Assembly (NCBI RefSeq): GCF_900129795.1
Contig: NZ_FQWW01000004.1
Location: forward strand, 124,001 to 188,000
Source of the DNA: Flavobacterium sp. CF108
GTDB lineage: Bacteria; Bacteroidota; Bacteroidia; Flavobacteriales; Flavobacteriaceae
Direction: 5' to 3'
Length of the DNA: 64,000 bases
Within the stretch, counting starts at the first letter, position 1. Every line of letters starts with the position of its first letter. The position numbers were made by a program, and so were the translations under genes. Under the pieces are notes generated by a model. The model made no database searches. It worked only from the letters and a program-made list of their open reading frames with translations, and was not told the origin of the DNA. Below, in pieces: positions 53,317-62,730 of this stretch.

Positions 53317-54432
53317 ATGCAGGAAAATTGGTGGAAAATTAAATCTGATATCAACATTGATACGCCATTTTTAGCCGCTTACGAAGATCGTATCCGGTTT
53401 AATCTTGAACGCCTTATTGGTTCAGTAAATGGTGACACACAAAAATTAAGGCCTCATATTAAAACCCATAAAATTGGCGAAATTTTGGAGTTGTTTAAAA
53501 TTTACAACATCAAAAAAATAAAATGCGCCACAATTGCCGAAGCTGAACTAGGAGCAATTCACGAAATTCCGGATGTTCTTCTTGCCTATCAACCCATTGG
53601 AATTAAAAAAGAAAGATGGATTTCGCTGATTCAAAAATATCCTGATACTTCTTTTTCGACTATTGTTGACAATCTGGATTCGGCGAAAGCCTTAAATGAA
53701 ATTGCTAAAGAAAATGATTTAGAACTGAATGTTTATCTGGATTTAAATACGGGAATGAACAGAACCGGATTTTCAATTTCAGAAGACTGGACGGCTTTAA
53801 TCGATAAAATTATTAAATTAAAAAACCTTCATTTTGAAGGAATCCATATTTACGACGGCCATTTAAAAGGCAGTGCCGAAGAAAGAACGAATACGGCTTC
53901 AAGCTCATTTTCTGAAATAAAAGAAAAAACAGAAGCAATCGAACAAAAATTGGGTTACGAATTAAAAATTGTTGCCGGCGGTTCTAATACATTTCCGTTT
54001 TATGCCACGCAGGAAAACGTAGAATGCAGTCCGGGAACATTTGTTTTTTGGGATTCTAATTATCAGATTCATCTGCCCGAACAAAAATTCAAACCTGCTT
54101 TAGTTATCGTTGGAACTATAATTTCAAAACCAACAAATGCAACACTTTGTATTGATATTGGCTACAAAGCGGTTGCTTCAGAAAATCCAATTGATAAACG
54201 ATTAGTGATTTTAAATGATGAAAATCTAATCCCAACAGCACATTCTGAAGAACATTTGATTTTAGAAAATAAAGGAAAAAACGAGTATAAAATTGGCGAC
54301 ACTATTTATGCACTTCCTTATCATGTATGCCCTACCTGCGCTCTTTATGATGCTGTTCAGGTTGTAAATAAAGGACATCAAATTTGTGATCAATGGAAGG
54401 TTGCCGCCCGAAGCAGAGAAATTAATATATAA
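53317..54432 (+). CDS. PLP enzyme of the D-serine dehydratase / D-threonine aldolase family
   Basis: This 371-residue enzyme has an alanine-racemase-type N-terminal barrel with the PLP-lysine motif LRPHIKTHK (Lys49 probable) and DLNTGMNRTGF. A C-terminal beta domain follows. Its metal motif is HVC (His336, Cys338, from YHVCPTC). I recall that eukaryotic-type D-serine dehydratases use His-Cys for zinc while D-threonine aldolases use His-Asp, so dehydratase/deaminase chemistry is favoured. With KDG kinase and KDPG aldolase beside it, the proposed reaction is D-glucosaminate to 2-keto-3-deoxygluconate plus ammonia. Alternatives: D-serine or D-threonine breakdown. Confidence 0.88.
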   Translation: MQENWWKIKSDINIDTPFLAAYEDRIRFNLERLIGSVNGDTQKLRPHIKTHKIGEILELFKIYNIKKIKCATIAEAELGAIHEIPDVLLAYQPIGIKKERWISLIQKYPDTSFSTIVDNLDSAKALNEIAKENDLELNVYLDLNTGMNRTGFSISEDWTALIDKIIKLKNLHFEGIHIYDGHLKGSAEERTNTASSSFSEIKEKTEAIEQKLGYELKIVAGGSNTFPFYATQENVECSPGTFVFWDSNYQIHLPEQKFKPALVIVGTIISKPTNATLCIDIGYKAVASENPIDKRLVILNDENLIPTAHSEEHLILENKGKNEYKIGDTIYALPYHVCPTCALYDAVQVVNKGHQICDQWKVAARSREINI

Positions 54433-54449
54433 AATTTAAGTCAAAATAT

Positions 54450-55520
54450 ATGTTTATAATAGACGCCCATTTAGACCTGAGCATGAATGCGATGGAATGG
54501 AACCGTGATTTAAGAAATGATGTTCCCACTCTGCGCAGTTTAGAAAAAGGAATGACGGACAAACCGGATCGCGAACGTGCCACAGTTTCATTTCCTGATT
54601 TGCGACGCGGCAATATCGGAATTGTTGTGGCAACGCAGATTGCAAGATTTGTAAAACCTGGAAGTATTATTCCGGGTTGGAATTCTCCTGAACAAGCCTG
54701 GGCGCAAACGCAAGGGCAATTGACTTGGTACAAAGCCATGGAAGAAGCCGGAGAAATAACGCAGATTACCGATAAAAAATCACTCCAGAAACAACTTGAT
54801 TTTTGGAACGACGGAACTCCAAACGATAAAAAACCTATTGGGTATATTTTAAGTTTAGAAGGCGCTGATTCTATAATTGATATTTCTTATTTAGAGAAAG
54901 CATACAATTACGGTTTACGAGCGATTGGGCCTGCACATTATGGCCCCGGACGTTACGCAAACGGAACAGACGCAACGGGAAAAATGAATCAAAACGGTCT
55001 TGATTTATTGAAAGAAATGGAACGTTTGAATATTATTCTGGATGCAACGCATTTGTGCGACGATGCTTTTTGGCAGGCTTTAGATCATTATAATGGGCCG
55101 GTTTGGGCAAGTCATAACAATTGCAGAAGTCTGGTTGATCACAATCGTCAATACAGCGATGAAATGATAAAAGCTTTGATTTCGAGAGGAGCTGTTATTG
55201 GCGGCGCTTTAGATGCGTGGATGCTGGTTCCGAATTGGCAGAGAGGTGTTTCAATGCCATTAGAAATGAATTGTGATTTAGAAACGGTTTTTAAACACAT
55301 GGATCATATTTGTCAATTGGCAGGAAACGCGAACCACATTGGTGTAGGTTCAGATTTGGATGGCGCTTTTGGTACAGAACAATCTCCGTACGATTTAAAT
55401 ACTATTGCTGATTTACAAAAATTGGTTCTGATTTTTAAAAACCACGGATATTCTGATGAAGATTTAAATAAAATCTTTCACCAAAACTGGATCAACTTTT
55501 TAATGAAAAATTGGGATTAA
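54450..55520 (+). CDS. M19 (membrane dipeptidase)-family metallohydrolase
   Basis: This 356-residue amidohydrolase-superfamily enzyme is of the renal-dipeptidase family. Metal and catalytic motifs are visible: IIDAHLDLSM (HxD), SLEGADSI (bridging Glu), LDATHLCDD, ASHNNCRSL and GVGSDLDG. No signal peptide is present, so the site is cytosolic, unusual for a peptide scavenger of this family. Given the neighbours, it may act as an amidase removing the N-acetyl group of an acetylated aldonic amino sugar; hydrolysis of D-amino-acid dipeptides is the classical alternative. Its stop overlaps convergent deoR by 4 bp. Confidence 0.88.
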   Translation: MFIIDAHLDLSMNAMEWNRDLRNDVPTLRSLEKGMTDKPDRERATVSFPDLRRGNIGIVVATQIARFVKPGSIIPGWNSPEQAWAQTQGQLTWYKAMEEAGEITQITDKKSLQKQLDFWNDGTPNDKKPIGYILSLEGADSIIDISYLEKAYNYGLRAIGPAHYGPGRYANGTDATGKMNQNGLDLLKEMERLNIILDATHLCDDAFWQALDHYNGPVWASHNNCRSLVDHNRQYSDEMIKALISRGAVIGGALDAWMLVPNWQRGVSMPLEMNCDLETVFKHMDHICQLAGNANHIGVGSDLDGAFGTEQSPYDLNTIADLQKLVLIFKNHGYSDEDLNKIFHQNWINFLMKNWD

Positions 55521-56293
55521 ATAAAAACTAAACTTGGAACTGCCTTCTTATACGATTGTAATTTTTCGTCGCTTGGATCAACTTCCGTCACAACGTAATC
55601 AACCTCAGATAAGTTGGCAATTTTCATTTTTAGAACCGTATCCAGTTTTTCAGAAATCGTAAGAATCGCTGTTTTTTCTGAAGCCTGAATCATTGCTTTT
55701 TTTACCTGAACCGTTTCCCAGTCAGAATCTGAGAAACCGCCTTCGATATCTAAAGCATTAGTTCCTAATATCAATAAATCGACTTTAATATTAGCCAGCT
55801 GATTATAAACATCGCCGCTCACACACATTTGGCTGTACGATGAAATGCTGCCGCCGATCATGATAATTTTAACGTTGGGTTTATCCAGAAGTTCAACCGC
55901 AGATAAAACGGTAACCGTAAATATAGTTAAACTTAAATCGTTAGGAATTAAACGAATGAATTCACGAATTGTGGTTCCTCCGCCAATTAATAAAACCATT
56001 CCGTCATGAAGAAGACCTAACGTTTTTTGCGCAATAATTTGTTTGGATTCGCCCGCATAAGTTTGATTAGAGGAAGAATGGTGATAGGCTTTTGTCATCG
56101 CCCCGCCTTTTACTTTAATCAATAAAGATTCTGACTCAAGTTCATTTATATCACGTCTTACAGTATCTTCTGAAACAAATAATTTAGCCGAAAGGGTTTC
56201 AAAACTTACACGAGTATGCAAGTTAATCTCTTTTAAAATAAGATTTTTACGTTCTTCTTTAGTGTAATTAACCACTTCATTATCATTATTCAT
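55517..56293 (-). CDS. DeoR-family transcriptional regulator
   Basis: This 258-residue repressor-type regulator has an N-terminal winged helix (KEERKNLILKEINLHTRVSFE, FVSEDTVRRDINELE) and a C-terminal sugar-phosphate-sensing domain (LLIGGGTTIREFI, LTIFTVTVLSAVE, LLILGTNALDIEGGF). It is read opposite to the catabolic genes and divergent from the GH20 gene. A frame extension to 56317 uses a TTG; the ATG at 56293 is likelier. A TACATTTG -7 box precedes it at 56315-56322, next to a candidate operator. KDPG or KDG may be the ligand, by analogy only. Confidence 0.93.
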   Translation of the reverse strand: MNNDNEVVNYTKEERKNLILKEINLHTRVSFETLSAKLFVSEDTVRRDINELESESLLIKVKGGAMTKAYHHSSSNQTYAGESKQIIAQKTLGLLHDGMVLLIGGGTTIREFIRLIPNDLSLTIFTVTVLSAVELLDKPNVKIIMIGGSISSYSQMCVSGDVYNQLANIKVDLLILGTNALDIEGGFSDSDWETVQVKKAMIQASEKTAILTISEKLDTVLKMKIANLSEVDYVVTEVDPSDEKLQSYKKAVPSLVFI

Positions 56294-56331
56294 GCAAATT
56301 CGTTTTTGTAAGGACAAATGTAAACAATAAA

Positions 56332-56345
56332 TGCAATATTCTTGC
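56332..56345. promoter_or_regulatory. Candidate operator beside the deoR promoter
   Basis: TGCAATATTCTTGC has the TGCA-N6-TTGC layout of the sites at 44521, 44541 and 56420. It lies 39 bp upstream of the deoR start and 10 bp upstream of its TACATTTG -7 box, suggesting autoregulation. Weaker than the A-tract sites. Confidence 0.45.
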
Positions 56346-56419
56346 GAAACAAATTATAACACAACGTAATTAAAAAGTTAATTACACTATTTTAAAGACA
56401 TTTAAACGCAAGTTGGTTT

Positions 56420-56433
56420 TGCAAAAAAAATGC
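56420..56433. promoter_or_regulatory. Candidate operator upstream of the GH20 gene
   Basis: TGCAAAAAAAATGC is identical over all 14 bases (17 with flanks) to the first susC site at 44521-44534. Its 5' end is 33 bp upstream of the GH20 -7 box; for the second susC site it is 34 bp. Confidence 0.6.
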
Positions 56434-56452
56434 AGACTAATTTTACAAACCT

Positions 56453-56460
56453 TAAATTTG
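56453..56460 (+). promoter_or_regulatory. -7 box (TAAATTTG) of the GH20 gene
   Basis: TAAATTTG fits TAnnTTTG and lies 23 bp before the start codon. The candidate operator lies immediately upstream in place of a conventional -33 element. Confidence 0.6.
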
Positions 56461-56483
56461 CTTAACAAAACAAAAAAGTAACC

Positions 56484-58787
56484 ATGCAAAAAAGTATATT
56501 TCTCTTTTTGATTTTCTGTTTTTCTTTCGGAAATGCGCAAAGTACTTCAGATAATATTTCGATTATTCCGGCTCCAAATTTTTATAAAACAAACGGAGAC
56601 AGCATTCGCATCAACGGAAAAATTAAAATTGTATTTGATAAAAATAAATACAGCGCAAAAGAATTGAAAACGGCACAGATTTTTGAGTCGGCTGTAAACT
56701 CAAATACGTCAAATAAAAAAAGCAGTATTGAAGTTTTATTTATTGCAGAAAAACCATCTGAAACTTCAAAAAAAGAAGGGTATAAAATCAATATTTCTTC
56801 GAAAAAAATAACCGTAACCGGAAGTGAAGAAGGATTATTTTATGCTGTTCAGAGTTTATTGCAGCTTTTACCGAATCAACCCAAAAACCAAGAAGTAAAA
56901 TTACCTTGTATTTCTGTTGAAGACCAGCCCAGATATGACTACCGCGGGCTTCACCTTGATGTTTGCCGTCATTTTTTCTCTGTCAATGTTATAAAAGATT
57001 TTATCGCACAAATGTCGTATTATAAATTAAATAATTTCCATTGGCATTTAACCGATGATCAGGGCTGGAGAATCGAAATAAAAAAGTATCCTAAACTGAC
57101 CGAAGTAGGTTCGAAAAGAACACAGACTTTAGTAGGCAATAAATTTGAAAGATCTCCCTATTTTTTTGACGGAAATCCGTACGGCGGTTTTTATACTCAG
57201 GAAGAAATTAAAGACGTTGTAAAATTTGCCGAAGATCATTATGTGAATATTATTCCCGAAATCGAAATGCCGGGTCATGCAACTGCGGCAGTAACGGCTT
57301 ATCCAAATTTATCGTGTTTTCCAGATCGAAATTATAAAGTGGTAGAATCATGGGGCGTTTTTGAAGATATTTTTTGTGCCGGAAAAGAGGAAACTTTTAC
57401 TTTTTTAGAAGATGTTCTAACCGAAGTTATGGCTTTATTTCCGAGTAAATACATTCATATTGGCGGAGACGAATGTCCAAAAGCAAGATGGAAAGAATGT
57501 CCGAATTGTCAAAAGAGAATTAAGGATCTAGGTTTAAAAAACGAACATGAATTACAAAGTTACCTCACAACCCGAATTGAGAAATTCTTAAACGCAAACG
57601 GAAGACAAATTCTGGGCTGGGACGAAATGCTCGAAGGCGGGCTTGCACCAAATGCAGCCGTGATGTCATGGCGAGGTGAATCTGGCGGAATCAGCGCGGC
57701 AAAACAAAAGCATTTTGTAATCATGAATCCGGAACAGGTTTTATATTTAGATTATAATCAAGGTTATTCTCCACAAGAACCTTTAACAATTGGAAGATTA
57801 ACAACGGTTGAAAAAATATACAAGTACAACCCAACTCCTGTAGACAGTTTAACGGTTGAGGAACAAAAATATATTATGGGCGTTCAGTCGAATCTTTGGT
57901 CTGAATATTTGACAAGTCCGGCGAAATTAAATTATATGATTTATCCCCGTGTATTTGCTTTAGCAGAAATTGCCTGGACAGAACCTCAGAATAAAAACTA
58001 CAATAGTTTTATTTTGAATAGAATTCCGCATCATTTAGAAAAACTGGAATCACAAAAAAGAATGTATAAAGTTCCAATTCCTTTTGGATCTGAAGAAACG
58101 GCTTTAATCGCATCAAAATATATTCTGGACTTAAAACCAACAATTAAAAACGGACAGATTTTTTATACGATTGATGGTTACAATCCAGATGAAACGGCAG
58201 AACTTTATACTAAACCTGTAACGATAAATATTCCAAAAGGCGAATTTAGAATTATAAAAACGGTTCAAATCAGCCCGAGCGGCAGAAAAAGTTCGATCAG
58301 TAAAATATTGGTTAGAAATCCAGAACTAAAATCAGCTTTAGCGGTAAAGCCAGCCAAAAAAGGATTAAAATTTGATTATTTTACTGGAACGTTATTTCAG
58401 CAGGTTCAGGATTTAGAACTGGCAAAACCTGTTAATTCCGGCATTTTTGAAGGCAAAATCAGCAGTGAAAAATGGAAAACGAAATTAGAGCGTTATATCG
58501 GCTTAAAATTTGACGGATATATCTTTATTCCTGAAACAGCAAATTATACAATTTCGACCCTTTCAGATGACGGATCGAAGCTTTTTATCGATAATGAACT
58601 AGTCGTAAACAACGATGGCATTCATTGGCTCAATGAAGCTTACGGCATTGTTAAACTTGAAAAAGGGTTTCACAAAATCAACATCAGTTATTTTGACCAA
58701 ATTGGAGGAACTACTTTAACTTGTTTTATTCAGCAGGAAGGAAAAGAAAAACAGGAAATAAGTGAATCGCAGTTGTATTATGAGTAA
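56484..58787 (+). CDS. GH20 beta-N-acetylhexosaminidase with C-terminal PA14 domain
   Basis: This 767-residue exported glycosidase removes terminal N-acetyl-D-glucosamine from chito-oligosaccharides or glycans. Order: signal peptide (1-18, FGNA-Q), GH20b-type N-terminal domain (about 25-150), catalytic barrel (about 155-500) with HWHLTDDQGWRIEIKKYP and the catalytic pair Asp329-Glu330 in HIGGDECPKARW, a beta-sandwich domain (about 530-620) and a PA14 carbohydrate-binding domain (about 625-765). It is read from its own promoter beside the deoR gene and shares the operator motif with susC. It fits feeding the locus with GlcNAc-type ends. Confidence 0.95.
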   Translation: MQKSIFLFLIFCFSFGNAQSTSDNISIIPAPNFYKTNGDSIRINGKIKIVFDKNKYSAKELKTAQIFESAVNSNTSNKKSSIEVLFIAEKPSETSKKEGYKINISSKKITVTGSEEGLFYAVQSLLQLLPNQPKNQEVKLPCISVEDQPRYDYRGLHLDVCRHFFSVNVIKDFIAQMSYYKLNNFHWHLTDDQGWRIEIKKYPKLTEVGSKRTQTLVGNKFERSPYFFDGNPYGGFYTQEEIKDVVKFAEDHYVNIIPEIEMPGHATAAVTAYPNLSCFPDRNYKVVESWGVFEDIFCAGKEETFTFLEDVLTEVMALFPSKYIHIGGDECPKARWKECPNCQKRIKDLGLKNEHELQSYLTTRIEKFLNANGRQILGWDEMLEGGLAPNAAVMSWRGESGGISAAKQKHFVIMNPEQVLYLDYNQGYSPQEPLTIGRLTTVEKIYKYNPTPVDSLTVEEQKYIMGVQSNLWSEYLTSPAKLNYMIYPRVFALAEIAWTEPQNKNYNSFILNRIPHHLEKLESQKRMYKVPIPFGSEETALIASKYILDLKPTIKNGQIFYTIDGYNPDETAELYTKPVTINIPKGEFRIIKTVQISPSGRKSSISKILVRNPELKSALAVKPAKKGLKFDYFTGTLFQQVQDLELAKPVNSGIFEGKISSEKWKTKLERYIGLKFDGYIFIPETANYTISTLSDDGSKLFIDNELVVNNDGIHWLNEAYGIVKLEKGFHKINISYFDQIGGTTLTCFIQQEGKEKQEISESQLYYE

Positions 58788-58792
58788 AAACA

Positions 58793-58825
58793 AAAAACGC
58801 TTCCATTTGTAACGGAAGCGTTTTT
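58793..58825. terminator. Bidirectional terminator between GH20 and sdhB
   Basis: aaaaacgcttcc (58793-58804) and ggaagcgttttt (58814-58825) form a 12-bp stem with a 9-base loop, flanked by A and T tracts on the respective sides. It serves both convergent genes. Confidence 0.9.
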
Positions 58826-58853
58826 CTATATAAACTAAAATTGTATGTTTTAA

Positions 58854-59600
58854 TTATCCTTTCAAGCTTGCTGCTAAATACTCACGGTTCATACGTGCGA
58901 TATTTTCAAGCGAAATTCCTTTTGGACATTCGATTTCACAAGCTCCTGTATTTGTACAGTTACCAAAACCTTCTAAATCCATTTGGTGAACCATGTTTAA
59001 TACACGGTCAACAGCCTCAACTTTACCTTGCGGCAACAATGCATATTGAGAAACTTTTGCAGCAACGAATAACATTGCCGATGAGTTTTTACAAGTTGCA
59101 ACACAAGCTCCGCAACCAATACAAGCAGCAGCATCAAATGATTTATCTGCATCGTGTTTGTTGATTGGAATTGTATTTGCATCGATTGTATTTCCTGAAG
59201 TGTTTACAGAGATAAATCCTCCTGCGTGTTGAATTCTGTCAAAAGAACTTCTGTCAACAACTAAATCCTTAATTACCGGGAAAGCTTTTGCTCTAAATGG
59301 CTCGATAAAAATCGTATCACCATCTTTAAACATACGCATGTGTAATTGACAAGTTGTAACACCTCTGTCTGGTCCGTGCGCTTCACCGTTGATGAATAAA
59401 GAACACATTCCGCAGATACCTTCACGACAATCGTGATCAAATGCTACCGGCTCTTCTCCTTTGTTGATTAATTGTTCGTTAAGAACATCAAGCATTTCAA
59501 GGAAAGACATATCTGGTTCAATTCCGTCGATAGGATATTCTACAATCCCTCCTTTATCTTGGGCGTTTTTTTGACGCCATATTTTTAATGTAAGTTTCAT
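58854..59600 (-). CDS. sdhB: Succinate dehydrogenase/fumarate reductase iron-sulfur subunit
   Basis: SdhB (248 residues) carries the three iron-sulfur clusters of complex II. Cys groups: [14 protein letters not shown] with VTTCQL for the 2Fe-2[16 protein letters not shown] for the 4Fe-4S, and [15 protein letters not shown] completing the 3Fe-4S. The sequence matches the Bacteroidota/B. subtilis class, which pairs with a single cytochrome b. It lies 94 bp downstream of sdhA across a repeat. Confidence 0.97.
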   Translation of the reverse strand: MKLTLKIWRQKNAQDKGGIVEYPIDGIEPDMSFLEMLDVLNEQLINKGEEPVAFDHDCREGICGMCSLFINGEAHGPDRGVTTCQLHMRMFKDGDTIFIEPFRAKAFPVIKDLVVDRSSFDRIQHAGGFISVNTSGNTIDANTIPINKHDADKSFDAAACIGCGACVATCKNSSAMLFVAAKVSQYALLPQGKVEAVDRVLNMVHQMDLEGFGNCTNTGACEIECPKGISLENIARMNREYLAASLKG

Positions 59601-59613
59601 ACCTTTTTCGTTT

Positions 59614-59686
59614 GAAAGTCATAAAGTCGAAAGTCGAAAGTCGCTTGGCACATTTTGCCTTTTGACTTTAAGACTTTGGCTTTCGA
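59614..59686. repeat. Inverted AAAGTCGAAAGTC words between sdhA and sdhB
   Basis: gaaagtc-type words (gaaagtcataaagtcgaaag) face gactttaagactttggctttcga around a ttggcacattttgcc core. It lies inside the sdhCAB transcript and could fold as an mRNA hairpin. Confidence 0.6.
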
Positions 59687-59694
59687 CCAAATTC

Positions 59695-61695
59695 TTATTT
59701 ATAACTTCTTTGAACTAATTTAATGTTTTCGTAATTAAGAGGTTCTTTGTGTAATACTGCATCACTTGGTTTTCCTTTGTATTCCCAAGCTGCAACGTAT
59801 GCAAAGTTATCATCATCACGAAGTGCTTCTCCTTCTTCTGTTTGGTATTCCTCACGGAAGTGACCTCCACAAGATTCATTACGGTGTAAAGCATCTTTCG
59901 CGAACAATTCTCCTAATTCTAAGAAATCGGCAACACGAGTTGCTTTTTCTAATTCCTGATTAAATTCGTAAGCGCTTCCAGGAACTTTTACATCTTTATA
60001 AAACTCTTCACGTAAAGCAGCGATTTCTTCGATAGCCTCAGTTAAACCTTTAGCGTTACGAGCCATACCTACTTTATTCCACATGATTTTTCCTAATTTT
60101 TTGTGGAAATAATCAACAGAATGAGTTCCGTTATTATTGATAAATTTATTTATTTGATCAACAACCGCTTTCTCAGCTTCAACGAATTCTGGTAAGTCTG
60201 TAGAAATTTCTCCCATTTTAATATCCGGAGCTAAATAATCTCCAATAGTATATGGCAATACGAAATATCCATCAGCTAAACCTTGCATTAAAGCAGAAGC
60301 TCCAAGTCTGTTTGCTCCGTGATCAGAGAAGTTAGACTCTCCAATTGAGAAACATCCAGGAATTGTCGTCATTAAGTTATAATCAACCCAAGTTCCACCC
60401 ATTGTGTAGTGAACCGCTGGGTAAATCATCATTGGTGTAGTATAAGGATCTTCGTCAACGATTTTGTAATACATCTGGAATAAGTTTCCGTATTTACTTT
60501 TCACGATTGCAGCTCCTAATTTAGTTACCAAAGCAGCATCTTTATCATCTAAACCTTTTACGTAAGCATCTTCAGTTCCGTAACGTTTAATTGCTGCCGC
60601 GAAATCTAAATAAACTGCTTCACCTGTTTTGTTAACTCCAAAACCAGCATCACATCTTTCTTTAGCCGCACGAGACGCAACGTCACGAGGTACTAAGTTA
60701 CCAAACGCAGGGTATCTTCTTTCTAAGAAATAATCTCTTTCTTCTTCAGATAAATCAGTTGCTTTTTTCTTTCCTTCACGAATTGCCTGAGCATCTTCTA
60801 ATTTTGCAGGAACCCAAATACGACCGTCATTACGTAAAGATTCAGACATCAAAGTCAGTTTTGACTGGTGATCTCCTGAAACCGGAATACATGTTGGGTG
60901 AATTTGTGTATAACAAGGATTTGCGAAAAACGCTCCTTTTTTATGAATTTTCCAAGCTGCTGTTGCGTTACTTCCCATAGCATTTGTTGAAAGGAAAAAT
61001 ACGTTTCCGTATCCTCCAGAACCAACTACTACCGCGTGAGCAGAATGTCTTTCTATTTCTCCGGTGATTAAGTTACGAGCGATAATACCTCTCGCTTTTC
61101 CGTCAACAATTACAATGTCAAGCATTTCGTGACGGTTGTACATTTTAATTTTTCCACGGCCAATTTGACGGTTCATTGCAGAATAAGCCCCTAACAATAA
61201 TTGTTGTCCTGTTTGACCTTGTGCGTAAAATGTACGAGAAACCAAAGTTCCTCCAAAAGAACGGTTATCAAGAAGTCCGCCATATTCACGAGCCAATGGC
61301 ACCCCTTGAGCCACACACTGGTCAATAATATTTGCAGAAACTTCAGCCAAACGGTGAACGTTTGCCTCACGTGCACGGTAGTCACCACCTTTTACAGTAT
61401 CGTAGAACAATCTGTAAACTGAGTCACCGTCACCTTTATAATTTTTTGCAGCATTGATACCTCCTTGTGCAGCAATAGAGTGCGCACGACGAGGTGAATC
61501 CTGAAAACAAAATGCTTTTACGTTATACCCTAACTCAGCCAAAGTAGCCGCAGCAGAACCTCCAGCTAAACCTGTACCAACTACAATAATATCTAAATTA
61601 CGTTTGTTAGCAGGGTTTACTAAATTAATATGATCTTTATAATTTGTCCATTTGTCCGCTATAGGACCACTAGGAATTTTTGAATCTAATGCCAT
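59695..61695 (-). CDS. sdhA: Succinate dehydrogenase/fumarate reductase flavoprotein subunit
   Basis: SdhA (666 residues) oxidises succinate to fumarate with covalently bound FAD. It shows the dinucleotide fold [20 protein letters not shown], the FAD-linking His in [14 protein letters not shown], substrate-site [10 protein letters not shown], and C-terminal [15 protein letters not shown]. The length fits the larger Bacteroidota type. It lies 11 bp after sdhC. Confidence 0.97.
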   Translation of the reverse strand: MALDSKIPSGPIADKWTNYKDHINLVNPANKRNLDIIVVGTGLAGGSAAATLAELGYNVKAFCFQDSPRRAHSIAAQGGINAAKNYKGDGDSVYRLFYDTVKGGDYRAREANVHRLAEVSANIIDQCVAQGVPLAREYGGLLDNRSFGGTLVSRTFYAQGQTGQQLLLGAYSAMNRQIGRGKIKMYNRHEMLDIVIVDGKARGIIARNLITGEIERHSAHAVVVGSGGYGNVFFLSTNAMGSNATAAWKIHKKGAFFANPCYTQIHPTCIPVSGDHQSKLTLMSESLRNDGRIWVPAKLEDAQAIREGKKKATDLSEEERDYFLERRYPAFGNLVPRDVASRAAKERCDAGFGVNKTGEAVYLDFAAAIKRYGTEDAYVKGLDDKDAALVTKLGAAIVKSKYGNLFQMYYKIVDEDPYTTPMMIYPAVHYTMGGTWVDYNLMTTIPGCFSIGESNFSDHGANRLGASALMQGLADGYFVLPYTIGDYLAPDIKMGEISTDLPEFVEAEKAVVDQINKFINNNGTHSVDYFHKKLGKIMWNKVGMARNAKGLTEAIEEIAALREEFYKDVKVPGSAYEFNQELEKATRVADFLELGELFAKDALHRNESCGGHFREEYQTEEGEALRDDDNFAYVAAWEYKGKPSDAVLHKEPLNYENIKLVQRSYK

Positions 61696-61706
61696 TATAA
61701 TTGATA

Positions 61707-62372
61707 TTAATTATTGAAATGATGAAATAATGCGATAATTACGAAAGCGGCTGGTACTACAACTGCAAACCATAAACCAACTTTGCTTAAGAATCGAGAA
61801 TATTTGTTGTGCATTCCCACTGATTGAAGTGAAGATGCAAATCCGTGCCATAAGTGAAATCCTAAAAGGATAAAAGATACACAGTACAATCCTGTACGTA
61901 CCGGACTGTGAAATTTATGAACTAACTCTCCGTAATACCTTGTAGCATCTGGAGCTGTACCTGCTATATATTTGTAGCCAAGTTCAGGAAACCAGAAATC
62001 ATAAAAATGCAATCCTAAGAAAGCCAAAATAACCAATCCAGAAATAATCATATTTCTAGAACTCCAAGAAGCATTTGCAGCTCCGTTGTATTTCGCATAT
62101 GCAATTGGTCTTGCAGCGCTGTTTTGAGCAGTAAGTACAAATCCCATTACGAAATGCAAAATTACTCCAAATGCCAAAACTGGCTGCAGTACAAATTGTA
62201 CCAACGGATTGTAACCCATAAAATGAGAAACTTCGTTGAATACATCCTCACTAATAATAGAAATAAAATTTAAGGAAACATGCAGCGCTAAAAACGTGAT
62301 TAAGAATATTCCCGAAAGGGCCATAGCCACTTTCTTTAAGATGGAAGCATTCAATAGTGCAGATTGTGCCAT
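61707..62372 (-). CDS. sdhC: Succinate dehydrogenase cytochrome b subunit
   Basis: This 221-residue membrane anchor, the cytochrome b558 type with five predicted helices, passes electrons from SdhB to menaquinone. Heme-ligand His candidates are in [20 protein letters not shown] and [14 protein letters not shown] single-subunit anchor replaces SdhC/SdhD, as in B. subtilis and other Bacteroidota. It is the first gene of the sdhCAB operon, after a promoter at 62406-62436. Confidence 0.95.
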   Translation of the reverse strand: MAQSALLNASILKKVAMALSGIFLITFLALHVSLNFISIISEDVFNEVSHFMGYNPLVQFVLQPVLAFGVILHFVMGFVLTAQNSAARPIAYAKYNGAANASWSSRNMIISGLVILAFLGLHFYDFWFPELGYKYIAGTAPDATRYYGELVHKFHSPVRTGLYCVSFILLGFHLWHGFASSLQSVGMHNKYSRFLSKVGLWFAVVVPAAFVIIALFHHFNN

Positions 62373-62405
62373 AAGTGTTTAAGTAGTTTGTTTTAAAAAA
62401 TTAGA

Positions 62406-62436
62406 CAAAAATAACTCAATTACAAAAGAACTACAA
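62406..62436 (-). promoter_or_regulatory. Promoter of the sdhCAB operon
   Basis: On the minus strand TTG (62436-62434) is followed after 20 bp by TATTTTTG (62413-62406), matching the TTG-N17-23-TAnnTTTG pattern. The -7 box is 33 bp before the sdhC start. Confidence 0.65.
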
Positions 62437-62440
62437 CCAT

Positions 62441-62730
62441 TTCGTTGTTATTTATAATGATTTTAAAATAGACTACGTATACGTATTTTTACGTATAAAT
62501 TTATTTTTAATAATAAATAATTTAGTATGAAAAAGTATAAAAAACTGCTTTAGAGGGATTTCAGCCCAATTTCAATACTTATGAGTTTCCTAAAAATTAT
62601 GATATTGATATTTTATTCAAAGTTTTGATTTGTTTTCTTCAAAAGTACCAGAAGCACATAATTTTATCTAAGCAAAAAATTGTCATTCCATTACATAGTT
62701 CTACCTTTATCGGCTTCAAAAAATAACAGA
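62441..62730. other. Intergenic region between divergent sdhC and HMG-CoA synthase genes
   Basis: No gene is seen. A symmetric stretch (tacgtatacgta with a further tacgta, 62473-62496) is present about 100 bp upstream of sdhC and could be a protein-binding site. The rest is AT-rich without convincing structure. Confidence 0.5.
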
